A stretch of DNA of 64,000 bases from the NCBI RefSeq assembly GCF_024741135.1, contig NZ_JANSUY010000014.1, forward strand, positions 144,586 through 208,585, written 5' to 3'. A program made the translations under genes and the position numbers. The DNA comes from Aquiflexum gelatinilyticum. Lineage in GTDB: Bacteria > Bacteroidota > Bacteroidia > Cytophagales > Cyclobacteriaceae. This document shows positions 25,616-34,674 of this stretch, in pieces. Position 1 is the stretch's first letter; each line of letters starts with the position of its first letter. The notes beneath the pieces are model-generated. The model searched no databases, was not told the origin of the DNA, and saw nothing but the letters and a program-made list of their open reading frames with translations.

Positions 25616-26680
25616 TCAATCGTAAACCCACCAACTGGGCCTTATGCTTGTCCAATCCCGTCCTGCCGCCCGGCCTTCACAACTAAGGCACTCTGAAGAA
25701 TACAGATTTGAAGGTTTTCCTTGAATGTATTCGCAAATAGGCTGGAGGTAGATGGGTGAAATCTCCGAAGTGACATAAAACCTCGAAACAGAGGATTTCG
25801 CAACCTCAAAATAGCCGAGCACATTCTCATTTGGATTATCTGTATTCACAATGTTTCCCAAAACACGTGCAGGTGGAATATCAAATAGAGAACCTTGATT
25901 ATTGATAACGATTTCTATTTTTTGCCAATATTCAAATGATTCCCTGTTGACACTAAGCTGCTTGACTGTCACGAAAAATGGAAACAAAAAGGCATTGTTT
26001 ATCTTCCTGGTAGCTAGAAGTTTTTCTGTACTTCGGCTATTTGTGGCAGTTCCATCAAATAAATTTACTTTGGTAGGGTCCATCACATCAAAAATAAAAC
26101 AAGGTGGAGGTAGCGGAACCCCGGGAGGAATCCACAACAACTGCCAATAATGGGCTTCCTCTACAATCCACCTAATAAATAGTTGTTCCGAAGTTTCCGG
26201 TAACTTTGAATTGGTGTAAACTTTAAAAACATGCTCATCCAAGGAAGTCTTAAATGGCTCATATGCCACTTTATAACTTAAGCTATCTATACCGACATGT
26301 TTTGGGATTTCCTGAAATTTTGACTTGTAAACCGAGCCTTCCAACTCAACTTCCAATGCATAGCTTTGGCCTTCTTCAGCTTTTAATCCATGTAACTCAT
26401 ATACACCATTACCGGTATTGGTGTATGCTTTTTTTTCTTCTCCAGATATGATCAAATATACTTCAGCGTTGGAGACGCCTTTGGGTCGGAAGCCAAATGG
26501 TGCCGAAGTACTGATTTTGACAGTATGGATATCCTCACTATCTGTAAATAATCCATAAATAATTAACTGTCCTTCTACTGTTTCTTGCCAAAAATCAAGT
26601 CTGTCAATGCAAGACACTGTTGGGATCAAAATAGAACTCAACGTCAGCAATAACTTAAAACCATAGATAATTTTTCTCAT
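25616..26680 (-). CDS. DUF4249 lipoprotein, third of tandem set
   Basis: 354 aa from the ATG at 26680. Lipobox SSILIPTVSC is followed by IDRLDFWQETVEGQLIIYG, the DUF4249 N-terminal signature. An Ig-like or beta-rich body follows, with KGVSNAEVYLI, FPFFVTVKQLSVNRESFEYW and PPARVLGNIVNTDNPNENVLGYFEVAKSSVSR. C-terminal CSECLSCEGRA-like cysteines (SSECLSCEGRAAGRDW) are conserved in all three paralogues. In Bacteroidota such proteins accompany TonB receptors and are probably surface- or periplasm-facing partners. It is the last gene of the operon with the receptor at 28932-31430. Confidence 0.85.
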   Translation of the reverse strand: MRKIIYGFKLLLTLSSILIPTVSCIDRLDFWQETVEGQLIIYGLFTDSEDIHTVKISTSAPFGFRPKGVSNAEVYLIISGEEKKAYTNTGNGVYELHGLKAEEGQSYALEVELEGSVYKSKFQEIPKHVGIDSLSYKVAYEPFKTSLDEHVFKVYTNSKLPETSEQLFIRWIVEEAHYWQLLWIPPGVPLPPPCFIFDVMDPTKVNLFDGTATNSRSTEKLLATRKINNAFLFPFFVTVKQLSVNRESFEYWQKIEIVINNQGSLFDIPPARVLGNIVNTDNPNENVLGYFEVAKSSVSRFYVTSEISPIYLQPICEYIQGKPSNLYSSECLSCEGRAAGRDWTSIRPSWWVYD

Positions 26681-26725
26681 CTTAATTTTCAAAGTCAAAA
26701 AATTCAGAATTTTTCCAATTTAGCT

Positions 26726-27805
26726 TTAGTTTTCATTCCACCATGGAGGCTCGATTGTAGTCCACTTTTTTCCTCTGGCCCTTTCATCACATTCGATACA
26801 CTCAGCAGTGTACTCTGAAGCCGGCTTTCCGACGATAAATTCACAAGGTCTATTTAAGAAAAACGGAACATCACCTCTATTTGTGGAAATTCGGGTTATT
26901 TTTTCCTTAGCAACCTCAAAATAGCCCAATACCCTTTCATTTGGATTAGCTGCATTATATATATTTCCAAACACCGGGGCAGGCGGAATGTCAAAAAGCG
27001 AGCCTTGGTTTGAGACCGCGATTTTGATTTTTTCCCAATAAATAAAGGCCTCCCTGTTGATACTTAGCTGCCGGACCGAAACAAAGAAAATTGAAATAAA
27101 TGAATTGTCTACCTGCCTTTTGCCTAGGACAAGGGATGTATTTCGTGTACCGGTATTTGACCCATCGAATAAATTAAGTCTGTTGGGCTCAATCAAATCT
27201 GAAATAAAACAATTTGGAGGAGGAGGCGGACACCAACCGACACATGGTAGCCAGATCCTTTCCCAAAGATATGTCTCTTCGACTAACCATCTTATAAAAA
27301 TCGGTTCTGGAGTTTCGGGGAATGTGCATTCTGTACTTACAGTAAATACCGGTTCAGGACTTTCATTATTGAAAGGTTCATTTTTAAATGTAAAGCTAAG
27401 GTTGTCCTCTCCGGTGGCTTTGGGCAAAGATTCGAAAGAAGATCGGTAAGTGTTATTTTCAAAAATAACTTCTAAGGAATAGCGCTTTCCATCATTTACC
27501 TTATAGTTGATTAGCTCATATACTCCATTTCCAATATCAAAATAACGGATTTTTTCACCAGAGTCCGTTAGAAGGAAAACCTCAGCACCCGGAACTCCTT
27601 TTGGAGCTAAACCTAGCAGAGAAGTCCGACTTATGGTAACAATCTGTTTTTCTCCACTGTCAGTCAGCAAACCATAAATTACCAATTGGCCTTCTTCAGT
27701 TGTTCCAATGAAATCCAACCTATCAATGCAGGAAGTGTAAATGAACGAATGAAGAATCGCACATATCAAAATGCTAGTAATCTTATATTTTTTTAAACTT
27801 TTCAT
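26726..27805 (-). CDS. DUF4249 lipoprotein, second of tandem set
   Basis: 359 aa from the ATG at 27805; a GTG at 27817 would add 4 residues. Lipobox HSFIYTSC, then IDRLDFIGTTEEGQLVIYGL, the family start. Key shared features with its neighbours: KGVPGAEVFLL, FVSVRQLSINREAFIYW, PPAPVFGNIYNAANPNERVL and the CIECDERARGKKW cysteine pair near the C-terminus. The Pro-rich loop CVGWCPPPPPNCF contains two extra cysteines not seen in the other copies in the same arrangement. The spacing and orientation indicate a single transcript with the other copies and the receptor. Confidence 0.85.
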   Translation of the reverse strand: MKSLKKYKITSILICAILHSFIYTSCIDRLDFIGTTEEGQLVIYGLLTDSGEKQIVTISRTSLLGLAPKGVPGAEVFLLTDSGEKIRYFDIGNGVYELINYKVNDGKRYSLEVIFENNTYRSSFESLPKATGEDNLSFTFKNEPFNNESPEPVFTVSTECTFPETPEPIFIRWLVEETYLWERIWLPCVGWCPPPPPNCFISDLIEPNRLNLFDGSNTGTRNTSLVLGKRQVDNSFISIFFVSVRQLSINREAFIYWEKIKIAVSNQGSLFDIPPAPVFGNIYNAANPNERVLGYFEVAKEKITRISTNRGDVPFFLNRPCEFIVGKPASEYTAECIECDERARGKKWTTIEPPWWNEN

Positions 27806-27858
27806 TTGGTACTCCACTCATTGAACTTCCTAATCCAACTATCGGATTTCAATATTTC

Positions 27859-28935
27859 CTAGTCAAATTTCCACCAAACCGGTGCATCATTTGTCCACCT
27901 TCTTCCCTGAGCTCTAGCCTCACAGCTTTTACATTCAGATGCGTAGGAGTCATCAGGTTTATTGGGAAAATACTGACAAGGATCGACTAGGTAAAACGGG
28001 ACATCGGCCCTTGTGGTGTAGATTCTGGTTACCTTTGTTTTTGCCACCTCAAAATACCCCAAAACTGTTTCTTCCCGGTCTTCCACATTGGATATGTTTC
28101 CAAAAACAGGGGCAGGGGGCGTATCAAAAAGGGAACCTCGGTTATTGACTACAATTCTGATTTTTCCCCAATATTCATATGCTTCCCGGTTGATGCTTAA
28201 TTGTTTGACGCTCACAAAAAAAGGATACAGAAAGGAATTGTCCACCTTTCTTTTGCCCAATACAAAATTCCCTTTTCTTGTATTGGTACTAGAACCATCA
28301 AAAAGGTTGAGCCTATTGGGTTCTATGACATCTGAAATAAAACATGGGGGTGGAGGTGGAGGTGGAAATCCTGTTCCTGGCAAATAGGTCAAAGGCCAAA
28401 TGTACGTCTCCTCGAGCATCCATCTCAAATAAATAGGATCCTGAGAGGAAGGCAGAGTTGTCTCTGAATAAACGGTAAATACCGATTCCGGTGATTCGGT
28501 CCTGAAAGGTTCATTTTTAAATTCAAAACTGAGCACATCTTCTGCAAGCATTTTCGGCATTTTTTCAAATCTTGATCGGTAGACTTTCTGATCAACAGTT
28601 ACTTCTATGGCATAACTTTCATCCTCTGAAGCACCAAACCCTTCCAAAACATACTCTCCAATCCCTCTGAGAATGTAGCTGTATCTTTCACCTGAAGATG
28701 TCAATAATGAAACTTCAGCATTCTGTACTCCGGTTGGTCCAAGGCCAAAAGCCGACGTCCTGCTGACATTGACCACCTGCCTTTCTACGATATTTGTCAA
28801 TAACCCATAGATTACCAATTGGCCTTCTTGTGTATCTCCTACAAAATCAAGTTTGTCAATACAAGAAGCAGGTAAAAAAAGGCAAAGAAAAAATGCCAAA
28901 AACAGTCGGATGATTATTTTGAGTTGTGAAATCAT
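27859..28935 (-). CDS. DUF4249 lipoprotein, first of tandem set
   Basis: 358 aa. Lipobox LCLFLPASC, then IDKLDFVGDTQEGQLVIYG. Same domain plan as the next two genes, including a Pro-rich stretch (GFPPPPPPPCF) and FVSVKQLSINREAYEYW, and C-terminal CKSCEARAQGRRW. Its start overlaps the receptor stop in an ATGA junction (28932-28935), so translation is coupled to the TonB receptor. The nearest-neighbour similarity across the three suggests two successive tandem duplications. Confidence 0.88.
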   Translation of the reverse strand: MISQLKIIIRLFLAFFLCLFLPASCIDKLDFVGDTQEGQLVIYGLLTNIVERQVVNVSRTSAFGLGPTGVQNAEVSLLTSSGERYSYILRGIGEYVLEGFGASEDESYAIEVTVDQKVYRSRFEKMPKMLAEDVLSFEFKNEPFRTESPESVFTVYSETTLPSSQDPIYLRWMLEETYIWPLTYLPGTGFPPPPPPPCFISDVIEPNRLNLFDGSSTNTRKGNFVLGKRKVDNSFLYPFFVSVKQLSINREAYEYWGKIRIVVNNRGSLFDTPPAPVFGNISNVEDREETVLGYFEVAKTKVTRIYTTRADVPFYLVDPCQYFPNKPDDSYASECKSCEARAQGRRWTNDAPVWWKFD

Positions 28936-31430
28936 TTTCCAAAAGAGACTGTATAGGTGAAAGATGGGAAAGCCGAACCCAAAATCGAAATCTGATAGGG
29001 GACCAGACGTTGTCCTCTCCCTTCCCTTTGGAAGAAAACAGAATAAGCGTTTCTTCTTCCGGTCAGATTATAAACGCTGAAATTGATCTTGTCATCCCAT
29101 GTTCTCACAAAGCCATTGGTGAGATAAGAAAAGTCAATTCTGAAATAATTAGGAATCCTGAATTCATTTCTATTTCCAAAATTTGGAACAAAAATGCCCC
29201 CGATGACATAATTGGAAGAAAGACCGGTAACGGGCCTTCCGGATGAAAAATTGATGTTGGTGTTGAAAGTTCTTCCTCTTCCGATGTGGAAGTTAGTGAC
29301 AAGAGAGATATTATGGGGTTTGTCAAAATTGGTTGCAAACCAGTTTCCCTGATTGACTTGGATCTCGGGAAATTCAGAAATAGTACGGATCAGTGATCTG
29401 CTAAAGGTATACGCAAGCCAACCTGTGATGCCCCCGCTGTTTTTTTGGATCAAAAGCTCAGCACCGTAGGCAAGTCCTTCCCCTTGGATCAATTCAGTTT
29501 CAATATGCGGATTTAAAAAGAGGTCTGCAAAATCACGATATTCCAACTGATTGGCTGTGGTTCTGTAAAAACCCTCCAACGAAGTTGACCATTCATCTTC
29601 TTTGAAATTTCTAAAAAATCCCAAAGAAGCATTGTGTGATCTTTGAGGCTTGATATATGTTGTGCTCAACTGCCAAAGGTCTATAGGTGTGGGACCTGTT
29701 GCATTTGAAATAGTTTGCAGGTATTGGTTCATGACCGAATAGCCACCTTTGATGGAATTGACCTTATCAAAAGTCCATCTGAACGAAAATCTCGGTTCAA
29801 ATCCGTTATATTTCACCACTTTTCCACTTTCTATAAAATCGACGCCAGTTATGGTCAGTCTTGAGATGGGAACACCTTCCTCATACCTAAATATCGAATC
29901 AGGTCCTTGCTGTACATAATTTGAATACCTGATTCCTCCTGAAAAAGAAAGGTTCTCTGTCGGATTCCAATCTGCAGAAATAAAAGGTGCGTATTCCATG
30001 CCCCTTTCTTTTTGAACTGTTTCGGCTTCGATTCCTGATTCGGATGTAAGCGGCCTTAGAAATTCAGGCCTCATATGGTATTGTATTCCTTCCGCTCCGA
30101 AGTTGATGTCAACTTTTTCCAAGGTCAATAATCCCGTTATTTTCCCTTGAAAGTAGTAAAGGCCATTTTCGATTTTGGAGGGATCGATTGTGGAAGGCTC
30201 AAAAAATCCATTGTTAAATGAACCGTAAGCCACCATCCCTACCAAAGAAAGATCGTCTGTAAGGAGATTTCGACTGGTCAGTGATCCGACGAGGTTGTCC
30301 CATTCAAATCCAAATTGATCAGAAAATCTGAAATAATCCCCGGTATTGAGCAGGTTGAAATCCAAGCTGTTTTTGGGAGAAAACTGATGGTTGACTCCTA
30401 GGTAGATATCATGAAAGTTGATTTTGCTGTTTTGAACGTCTACTTCTTTGGCTTTGTCCAATAGCCAATTGGCATTGGAAAGTCTTGATGCAAAAATCAT
30501 AGAGGTCTTTTCAGGCACAATGGGACCTTCTACCATGATTTTACTCAAAGCAGTACCAAGCGAGGCACTTCCTTTCCAATTTTCTTTGTTTCCCTTCCGC
30601 ATCTCTATATTCAATGCTGAAGAACTCCGCCCGCCAAAATAACTCGGTACTGCACCTTTGTATAAAGTAAAGTTTTGGAGTGCATCTCCGTTGAAAGAAG
30701 ACAAAAAGCCCAAAGCGTGACTGTTGCTCAGGACAATGGTCTCATTCATCATGATCAGGTTTTGGTCTGCCTGACCGCCTCGGATATTCATTCCAGCCGA
30801 ACCTTCACCCACCGAAGTCACGCCGGGCATGGATTGTAAAACATTGAATACATCCGGTTCTCCCATAAACGCAGGCACAAGTTTGATGTCATTGATGTTC
30901 ATCTTGGTCACTCCGGTGATTGGACTACGGATGTTTCTGTCTCTCTCCTCCGCTTCCACTGTAAAAGCTTCAAGTTCAAAATCAAGGTTGACTAGCTCAA
31001 TGTCCAATTGTCCGTCTCCAAAGAGTTGGATGAGATAATGCACCGGCCTTTTTCCAAATTGGCGAAAAACAATCCTATGCCGCCCTGAATCCAAGGAAAG
31101 GACATATTGCCCGATATTGTCCGTGTTGTTGCCTGCAAAAAAACCATCGATGTGGATCGAAACTCCTGAAATTGGCTCCCCAGTTTCCAGTTGGGTTACT
31201 TTCCCTGTCACAAAATATTTCGCCCTCTTTTCTGCATTTTTTTGGTCAAACCTTATCTCGGTAAATTCAGTCTGTGCCAAGAGATGTGGAATGCTTAATG
31301 CCAACCAGATCAGAACAGTGAGTCCAAAGTAAATCCCTCTTTTTAATTTACTTTTTCCAGCGGTTGGATTTGAAAAAATATATTGGTCTTTTGATGACAC
31401 TTGAATCGTGGTTATAGGTTTTACAGGCAA
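28932..31430 (-). CDS. TonB-dependent receptor with CarboxypepD_reg-like domain
   Basis: 832 aa from a TTG at 31430; a GTG 10 codons later is the other option, no ATG precedes the signal peptide (FGLTVLIWLALSIPHLLAQ). Residues about 68-155 form a CarboxypepD_reg-like domain (KYFVTGKVTQLETGEPISGV), then the plug (VFNVLQSMPGVTSVGEGSAG, MNIRGGQADQNLIMMNE) and a 22-strand barrel to the end (FPSFTYTVSFGK). It is an outer-membrane, energy-driven transporter; the ligand is unknown. It leads an operon with three DUF4249 lipoproteins, which are probable surface or assembly partners. It is divergent from the large paralogue pair. Confidence 0.9.
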   Translation of the reverse strand: MPVKPITTIQVSSKDQYIFSNPTAGKSKLKRGIYFGLTVLIWLALSIPHLLAQTEFTEIRFDQKNAEKRAKYFVTGKVTQLETGEPISGVSIHIDGFFAGNNTDNIGQYVLSLDSGRHRIVFRQFGKRPVHYLIQLFGDGQLDIELVNLDFELEAFTVEAEERDRNIRSPITGVTKMNINDIKLVPAFMGEPDVFNVLQSMPGVTSVGEGSAGMNIRGGQADQNLIMMNETIVLSNSHALGFLSSFNGDALQNFTLYKGAVPSYFGGRSSSALNIEMRKGNKENWKGSASLGTALSKIMVEGPIVPEKTSMIFASRLSNANWLLDKAKEVDVQNSKINFHDIYLGVNHQFSPKNSLDFNLLNTGDYFRFSDQFGFEWDNLVGSLTSRNLLTDDLSLVGMVAYGSFNNGFFEPSTIDPSKIENGLYYFQGKITGLLTLEKVDINFGAEGIQYHMRPEFLRPLTSESGIEAETVQKERGMEYAPFISADWNPTENLSFSGGIRYSNYVQQGPDSIFRYEEGVPISRLTITGVDFIESGKVVKYNGFEPRFSFRWTFDKVNSIKGGYSVMNQYLQTISNATGPTPIDLWQLSTTYIKPQRSHNASLGFFRNFKEDEWSTSLEGFYRTTANQLEYRDFADLFLNPHIETELIQGEGLAYGAELLIQKNSGGITGWLAYTFSRSLIRTISEFPEIQVNQGNWFATNFDKPHNISLVTNFHIGRGRTFNTNINFSSGRPVTGLSSNYVIGGIFVPNFGNRNEFRIPNYFRIDFSYLTNGFVRTWDDKINFSVYNLTGRRNAYSVFFQREGRGQRLVPYQISILGSAFPSFTYTVSFGK

Positions 31431-31688
31431 GTAAATTTATGCTTTTATTTCACCTTTTTGTGATAAATAAGGATTTTTCGTTAGGCGGACTTTTCAGCTC
31501 TTTTTTTTAAAAATCGGCGAAATGCGTATAAATCAATTATTAATATCTTTCTATATCATTAATTGAGCTTCGGTAAATTAAACTTTTCGTGTGGGGATAT
31601 TATGGTTTTTTTTATCTTAGAGTTTCTTCTTTTGAGTACCAGAAAAGACAATAAAGTGACAAAAGATTCTGTTTGGCTATTAAGATTG

Positions 31689-34448
31689 ATGAAGGCAAAC
31701 TTGTTTGTTGTTTTTTTATTGCTCCCCCTTTTGGCAAAAACCCAAGTAATTGTCGGGAAAATCACAGATGAGAAGACAGGAGAGCCTCTTCCTTTTGCCA
31801 ATGTTTTTATCAACAATACAACTTTGGGAAGTACGACTGATATCAATGGGGATTTTAAAATCAGTGGATCCCTACCCCAAAACCCCGAAGTCGTAGCATC
31901 CTTTGTCGGTTACACTACCAAATATAGAAAAATTTCATTTGGGAATAGAATTCAAATTGTTGTCAATTTTCAATTGGCTTCTAAGGAATCCCAATTAGAT
32001 GAAGTAATGCTAAAAGCAAGACGTGATAAAAGATGGGAAAGAAATCTTAAAAAATTCAAGCGGGTTTTTTTGGCGGTTCCAAATGATCCATTTTTCAAAA
32101 TGAATGAAATCCTCAACCCTTGGGTTATTGATTTTGAAGAAGGTAAAACCCGTGGGTCAAAATACCTGTTGGCCAGTGCTTCGGAGCCACTCAAAGTTTC
32201 GAATTTGGGTTTGGGGTATAATTTGGATTACCATTTACGGGAATTTATCCAGACACGGGACGGTTTCCAATACTTTGGTTTGGTCAATTTTCATGAAATA
32301 GATTCGGTCTCCACCGAAAAAAAGAAATCCTGGGAAGATCAAAGAAACTCCACTTATTTCGGATCCTTACGCCATTTCCTACATTCATTTCTCCATAATG
32401 AAGCGGACAGACAAGGATACAGGCTATATCTGGTAGATAGCTTTCCACCAAAAACGAGAACGAATGTATTCCATGAGGAATTGGGAAATTCCATCAAAAA
32501 ACTTCCCTTTGATTCCTTAAAAATTGACACACTTCCCAATGGGAATTTTGGTCTTTATTGGCCTGACAGAGTAGAAATTCATTTCAGAAAGAAGGCTTGG
32601 GCAAACGATTACTACACTAGAGTGTATTATCCGCTCAGTTGGATCACGTCTCCTACATGCTATTTTGAATTTGATGCCAATGGGATTCCGACCGATCCAA
32701 GGCAGATCATTTTTTCAGGATTTATGGGAAGACATAGAGTGGGTAGATTTTTACCACATGATTTCGTCCCTACCAAGGATCAACTTACTCTCTTTTCTGA
32801 AATTGACAGCGCGCTTTTGGGTCAAACAAGATGGAATTCACTTCGGGAAAAACCCTACCTGACTTTCAATAAATCCTATTATACACCTGGTGAGACTGCA
32901 TGGTTTAATGCCCGGATGATTTACCAAAACCAGTTTTTGGTAGATTCTATGAGCCGGGTACTTTATGTTGACTTGATCAATGAAAAGAAAGAATTGGTGA
33001 TTCAGGAAACTTTTGAGATTAGGGAAGGTATGTCAAAAGGGCAGCTTCAATTAGGGCCTGACCTCAAAGCAGGAAATTATACCGTCCGTGCCTACACCAA
33101 TTGGATGAGGTACTATCCTGAGTCAGATTACTTTTACAAGCCATTACCCTTGATTTCAGCTGACCGCGAAGTTATTTCCTCCACAGGCGTAATTCCTTCC
33201 GACCAGGAAGGGGAGGAAATTTCCATTGCGTTGAAAACTGACTTTACCCATGAAGAGCTCTTCAATAAGGCCAACATCAATATTTCGGTTTTGGATATAG
33301 ACAGTTCTTTTGTGGATTCGGATTTCAGTATTTCCCTGATCGATGCGGATTTGGCAAAGTTTATCGGGGAAGAAAATACGATAGAAACTGAAATAAACTG
33401 GATTGGATCTGAGCTTGGCGATTATGAATTTCCTGAGGAAAAATACGACATTGAATATGGGATTTCTGTGGAAGGTATTTTTTCAGACAGAGAAGGAAAA
33501 CCATTGTCCGTTCCATTGACAGTGGTACTAGGACAGATGGAAGATTTTGGTGTGATTAAGTCTGATACATCAGGTTATTTTTGGGGGACAGGGCTTTTGT
33601 TTACCGATTCGGCTGAGGTTGCGATAGCGGCTTTAAACCAGAGAAAGAAATCATTTGGAAACATTTCCCTCATTGAGCCTTTGAGGCCGGAGGTTTTGGT
33701 CAATTTGCCCAAACTTCAATTTGAAACCAGGCCAAAATCCACAATTGGAAAGCTTGATATTTTTGATGGAAAATATGTTGAGTTGGAGGAGTTCCTCTTT
33801 GAAGGGGAAAAAAAGCAAACCATGGAGGAAAAAAACTATGGTTATGGTGAAGGAGATAGGAGTATAGGTCCTGATTTTTTGGAGAAATTTCCGGAGCAAA
33901 CACTTGATGTAATTGTCGGAATGAACATGCAGGGAGGTGGATTGGGTAATTTTAATTGGGGACTTGATGCCGGAGAACCACTTTTAATCATTGACGGCGT
34001 ACGTTATTTTTCGGATAGCCGAGAATCTACGATGTCGGTTTTAAAAACTTACATAGCTGCTGAAGTTGAATCCATTGAAGTCTATACTTTCAATGCTGCC
34101 CAGTTTGGCATGGCGGGATTTGCAGGAGTCATCATGGTAAATACCAAAAAAGGATCAAAGGATCCTCAGGGTTCTAATCAGGTTTTCAACAGTGAAGAAT
34201 TTCAAATATTTAAAATAAGAGGGTTTACTCCTGTCGTGGAATTCACCGTTCAAAAGGCTGAATCTGAAATCCCCGAGTCTAGACCATCACTTTATTGGAA
34301 TCCTAATGTCAAAACAGATAGGGACAATGAAACCTTTACTTTCTCAGTCAATCTTCCAAAGTCAACCCAAAACATGATTTTGAGGATTGAAGGCATGAGT
34401 GGCGACGGTTTACCTTTTTACCGGATTTTTCAAATTCCGGTCAACTGA
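31689..34448 (+). CDS. Secreted protein: regulatory-like, MG2-like and C-terminal plug domains (copy 1)
   Basis: 919 aa from the ATG at 31689, chosen because a signal peptide (ANLFVVFLLLPLLAKTQ) starts there; the open frame reaches 31563. Domain order: CarboxypepD_reg-like (ITDEKTGEPLPFANVFINN), an unrecognised middle, a macroglobulin MG2-like beta-sandwich (KPYLTFNKSYYTPGETAWF ... GNYTVRAYTNWM), further beta modules, and near the C-terminus a TonB plug-like domain (PLLIIDGVRYFSD ... VYTFNAAQFGMAGFAGVIMV). There is no barrel, so it cannot be a receptor by itself. It is highly similar to the next gene, including part of the leader. Confidence 0.8.
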   Translation: MKANLFVVFLLLPLLAKTQVIVGKITDEKTGEPLPFANVFINNTTLGSTTDINGDFKISGSLPQNPEVVASFVGYTTKYRKISFGNRIQIVVNFQLASKESQLDEVMLKARRDKRWERNLKKFKRVFLAVPNDPFFKMNEILNPWVIDFEEGKTRGSKYLLASASEPLKVSNLGLGYNLDYHLREFIQTRDGFQYFGLVNFHEIDSVSTEKKKSWEDQRNSTYFGSLRHFLHSFLHNEADRQGYRLYLVDSFPPKTRTNVFHEELGNSIKKLPFDSLKIDTLPNGNFGLYWPDRVEIHFRKKAWANDYYTRVYYPLSWITSPTCYFEFDANGIPTDPRQIIFSGFMGRHRVGRFLPHDFVPTKDQLTLFSEIDSALLGQTRWNSLREKPYLTFNKSYYTPGETAWFNARMIYQNQFLVDSMSRVLYVDLINEKKELVIQETFEIREGMSKGQLQLGPDLKAGNYTVRAYTNWMRYYPESDYFYKPLPLISADREVISSTGVIPSDQEGEEISIALKTDFTHEELFNKANINISVLDIDSSFVDSDFSISLIDADLAKFIGEENTIETEINWIGSELGDYEFPEEKYDIEYGISVEGIFSDREGKPLSVPLTVVLGQMEDFGVIKSDTSGYFWGTGLLFTDSAEVAIAALNQRKKSFGNISLIEPLRPEVLVNLPKLQFETRPKSTIGKLDIFDGKYVELEEFLFEGEKKQTMEEKNYGYGEGDRSIGPDFLEKFPEQTLDVIVGMNMQGGGLGNFNWGLDAGEPLLIIDGVRYFSDSRESTMSVLKTYIAAEVESIEVYTFNAAQFGMAGFAGVIMVNTKKGSKDPQGSNQVFNSEEFQIFKIRGFTPVVEFTVQKAESEIPESRPSLYWNPNVKTDRDNETFTFSVNLPKSTQNMILRIEGMSGDGLPFYRIFQIPVN

Positions 34449-34590
34449 AATTGTAAGCTGACATATTCATTTATCCCAAAATCAAGTCCATGCTGATTAT
34501 GAAAATGACCCAAATACGCCGATTTCAATAAAAATATTGGTCTATTTTCTAAAGTTCCCTTCTAAATTAAATTATTCGGGTGGAGATATT

Positions 34591-34674
34591 ATGGATTTTT
34601 TTATCTTTCAAACTCTTCCTTTGAGTCTCCAAAACTCCATCTTGAATGATTATGAAATTTGCTTTTCCAAATAA
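34591..34674 (+). other. Possible upstream ORF overlapping the start of copy 2
   Basis: ATG at 34591 opens 27 codons (starts MDFFIFQTLPLSLQ) and ends with TAA 28 bases inside the main coding sequence in another frame. The corresponding leader of copy 1 has the same ATGG-TTTTTTTATCTT stretch but there the frame runs into the main ORF. It may be only a relic of the duplicated leader. Confidence 0.3.
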
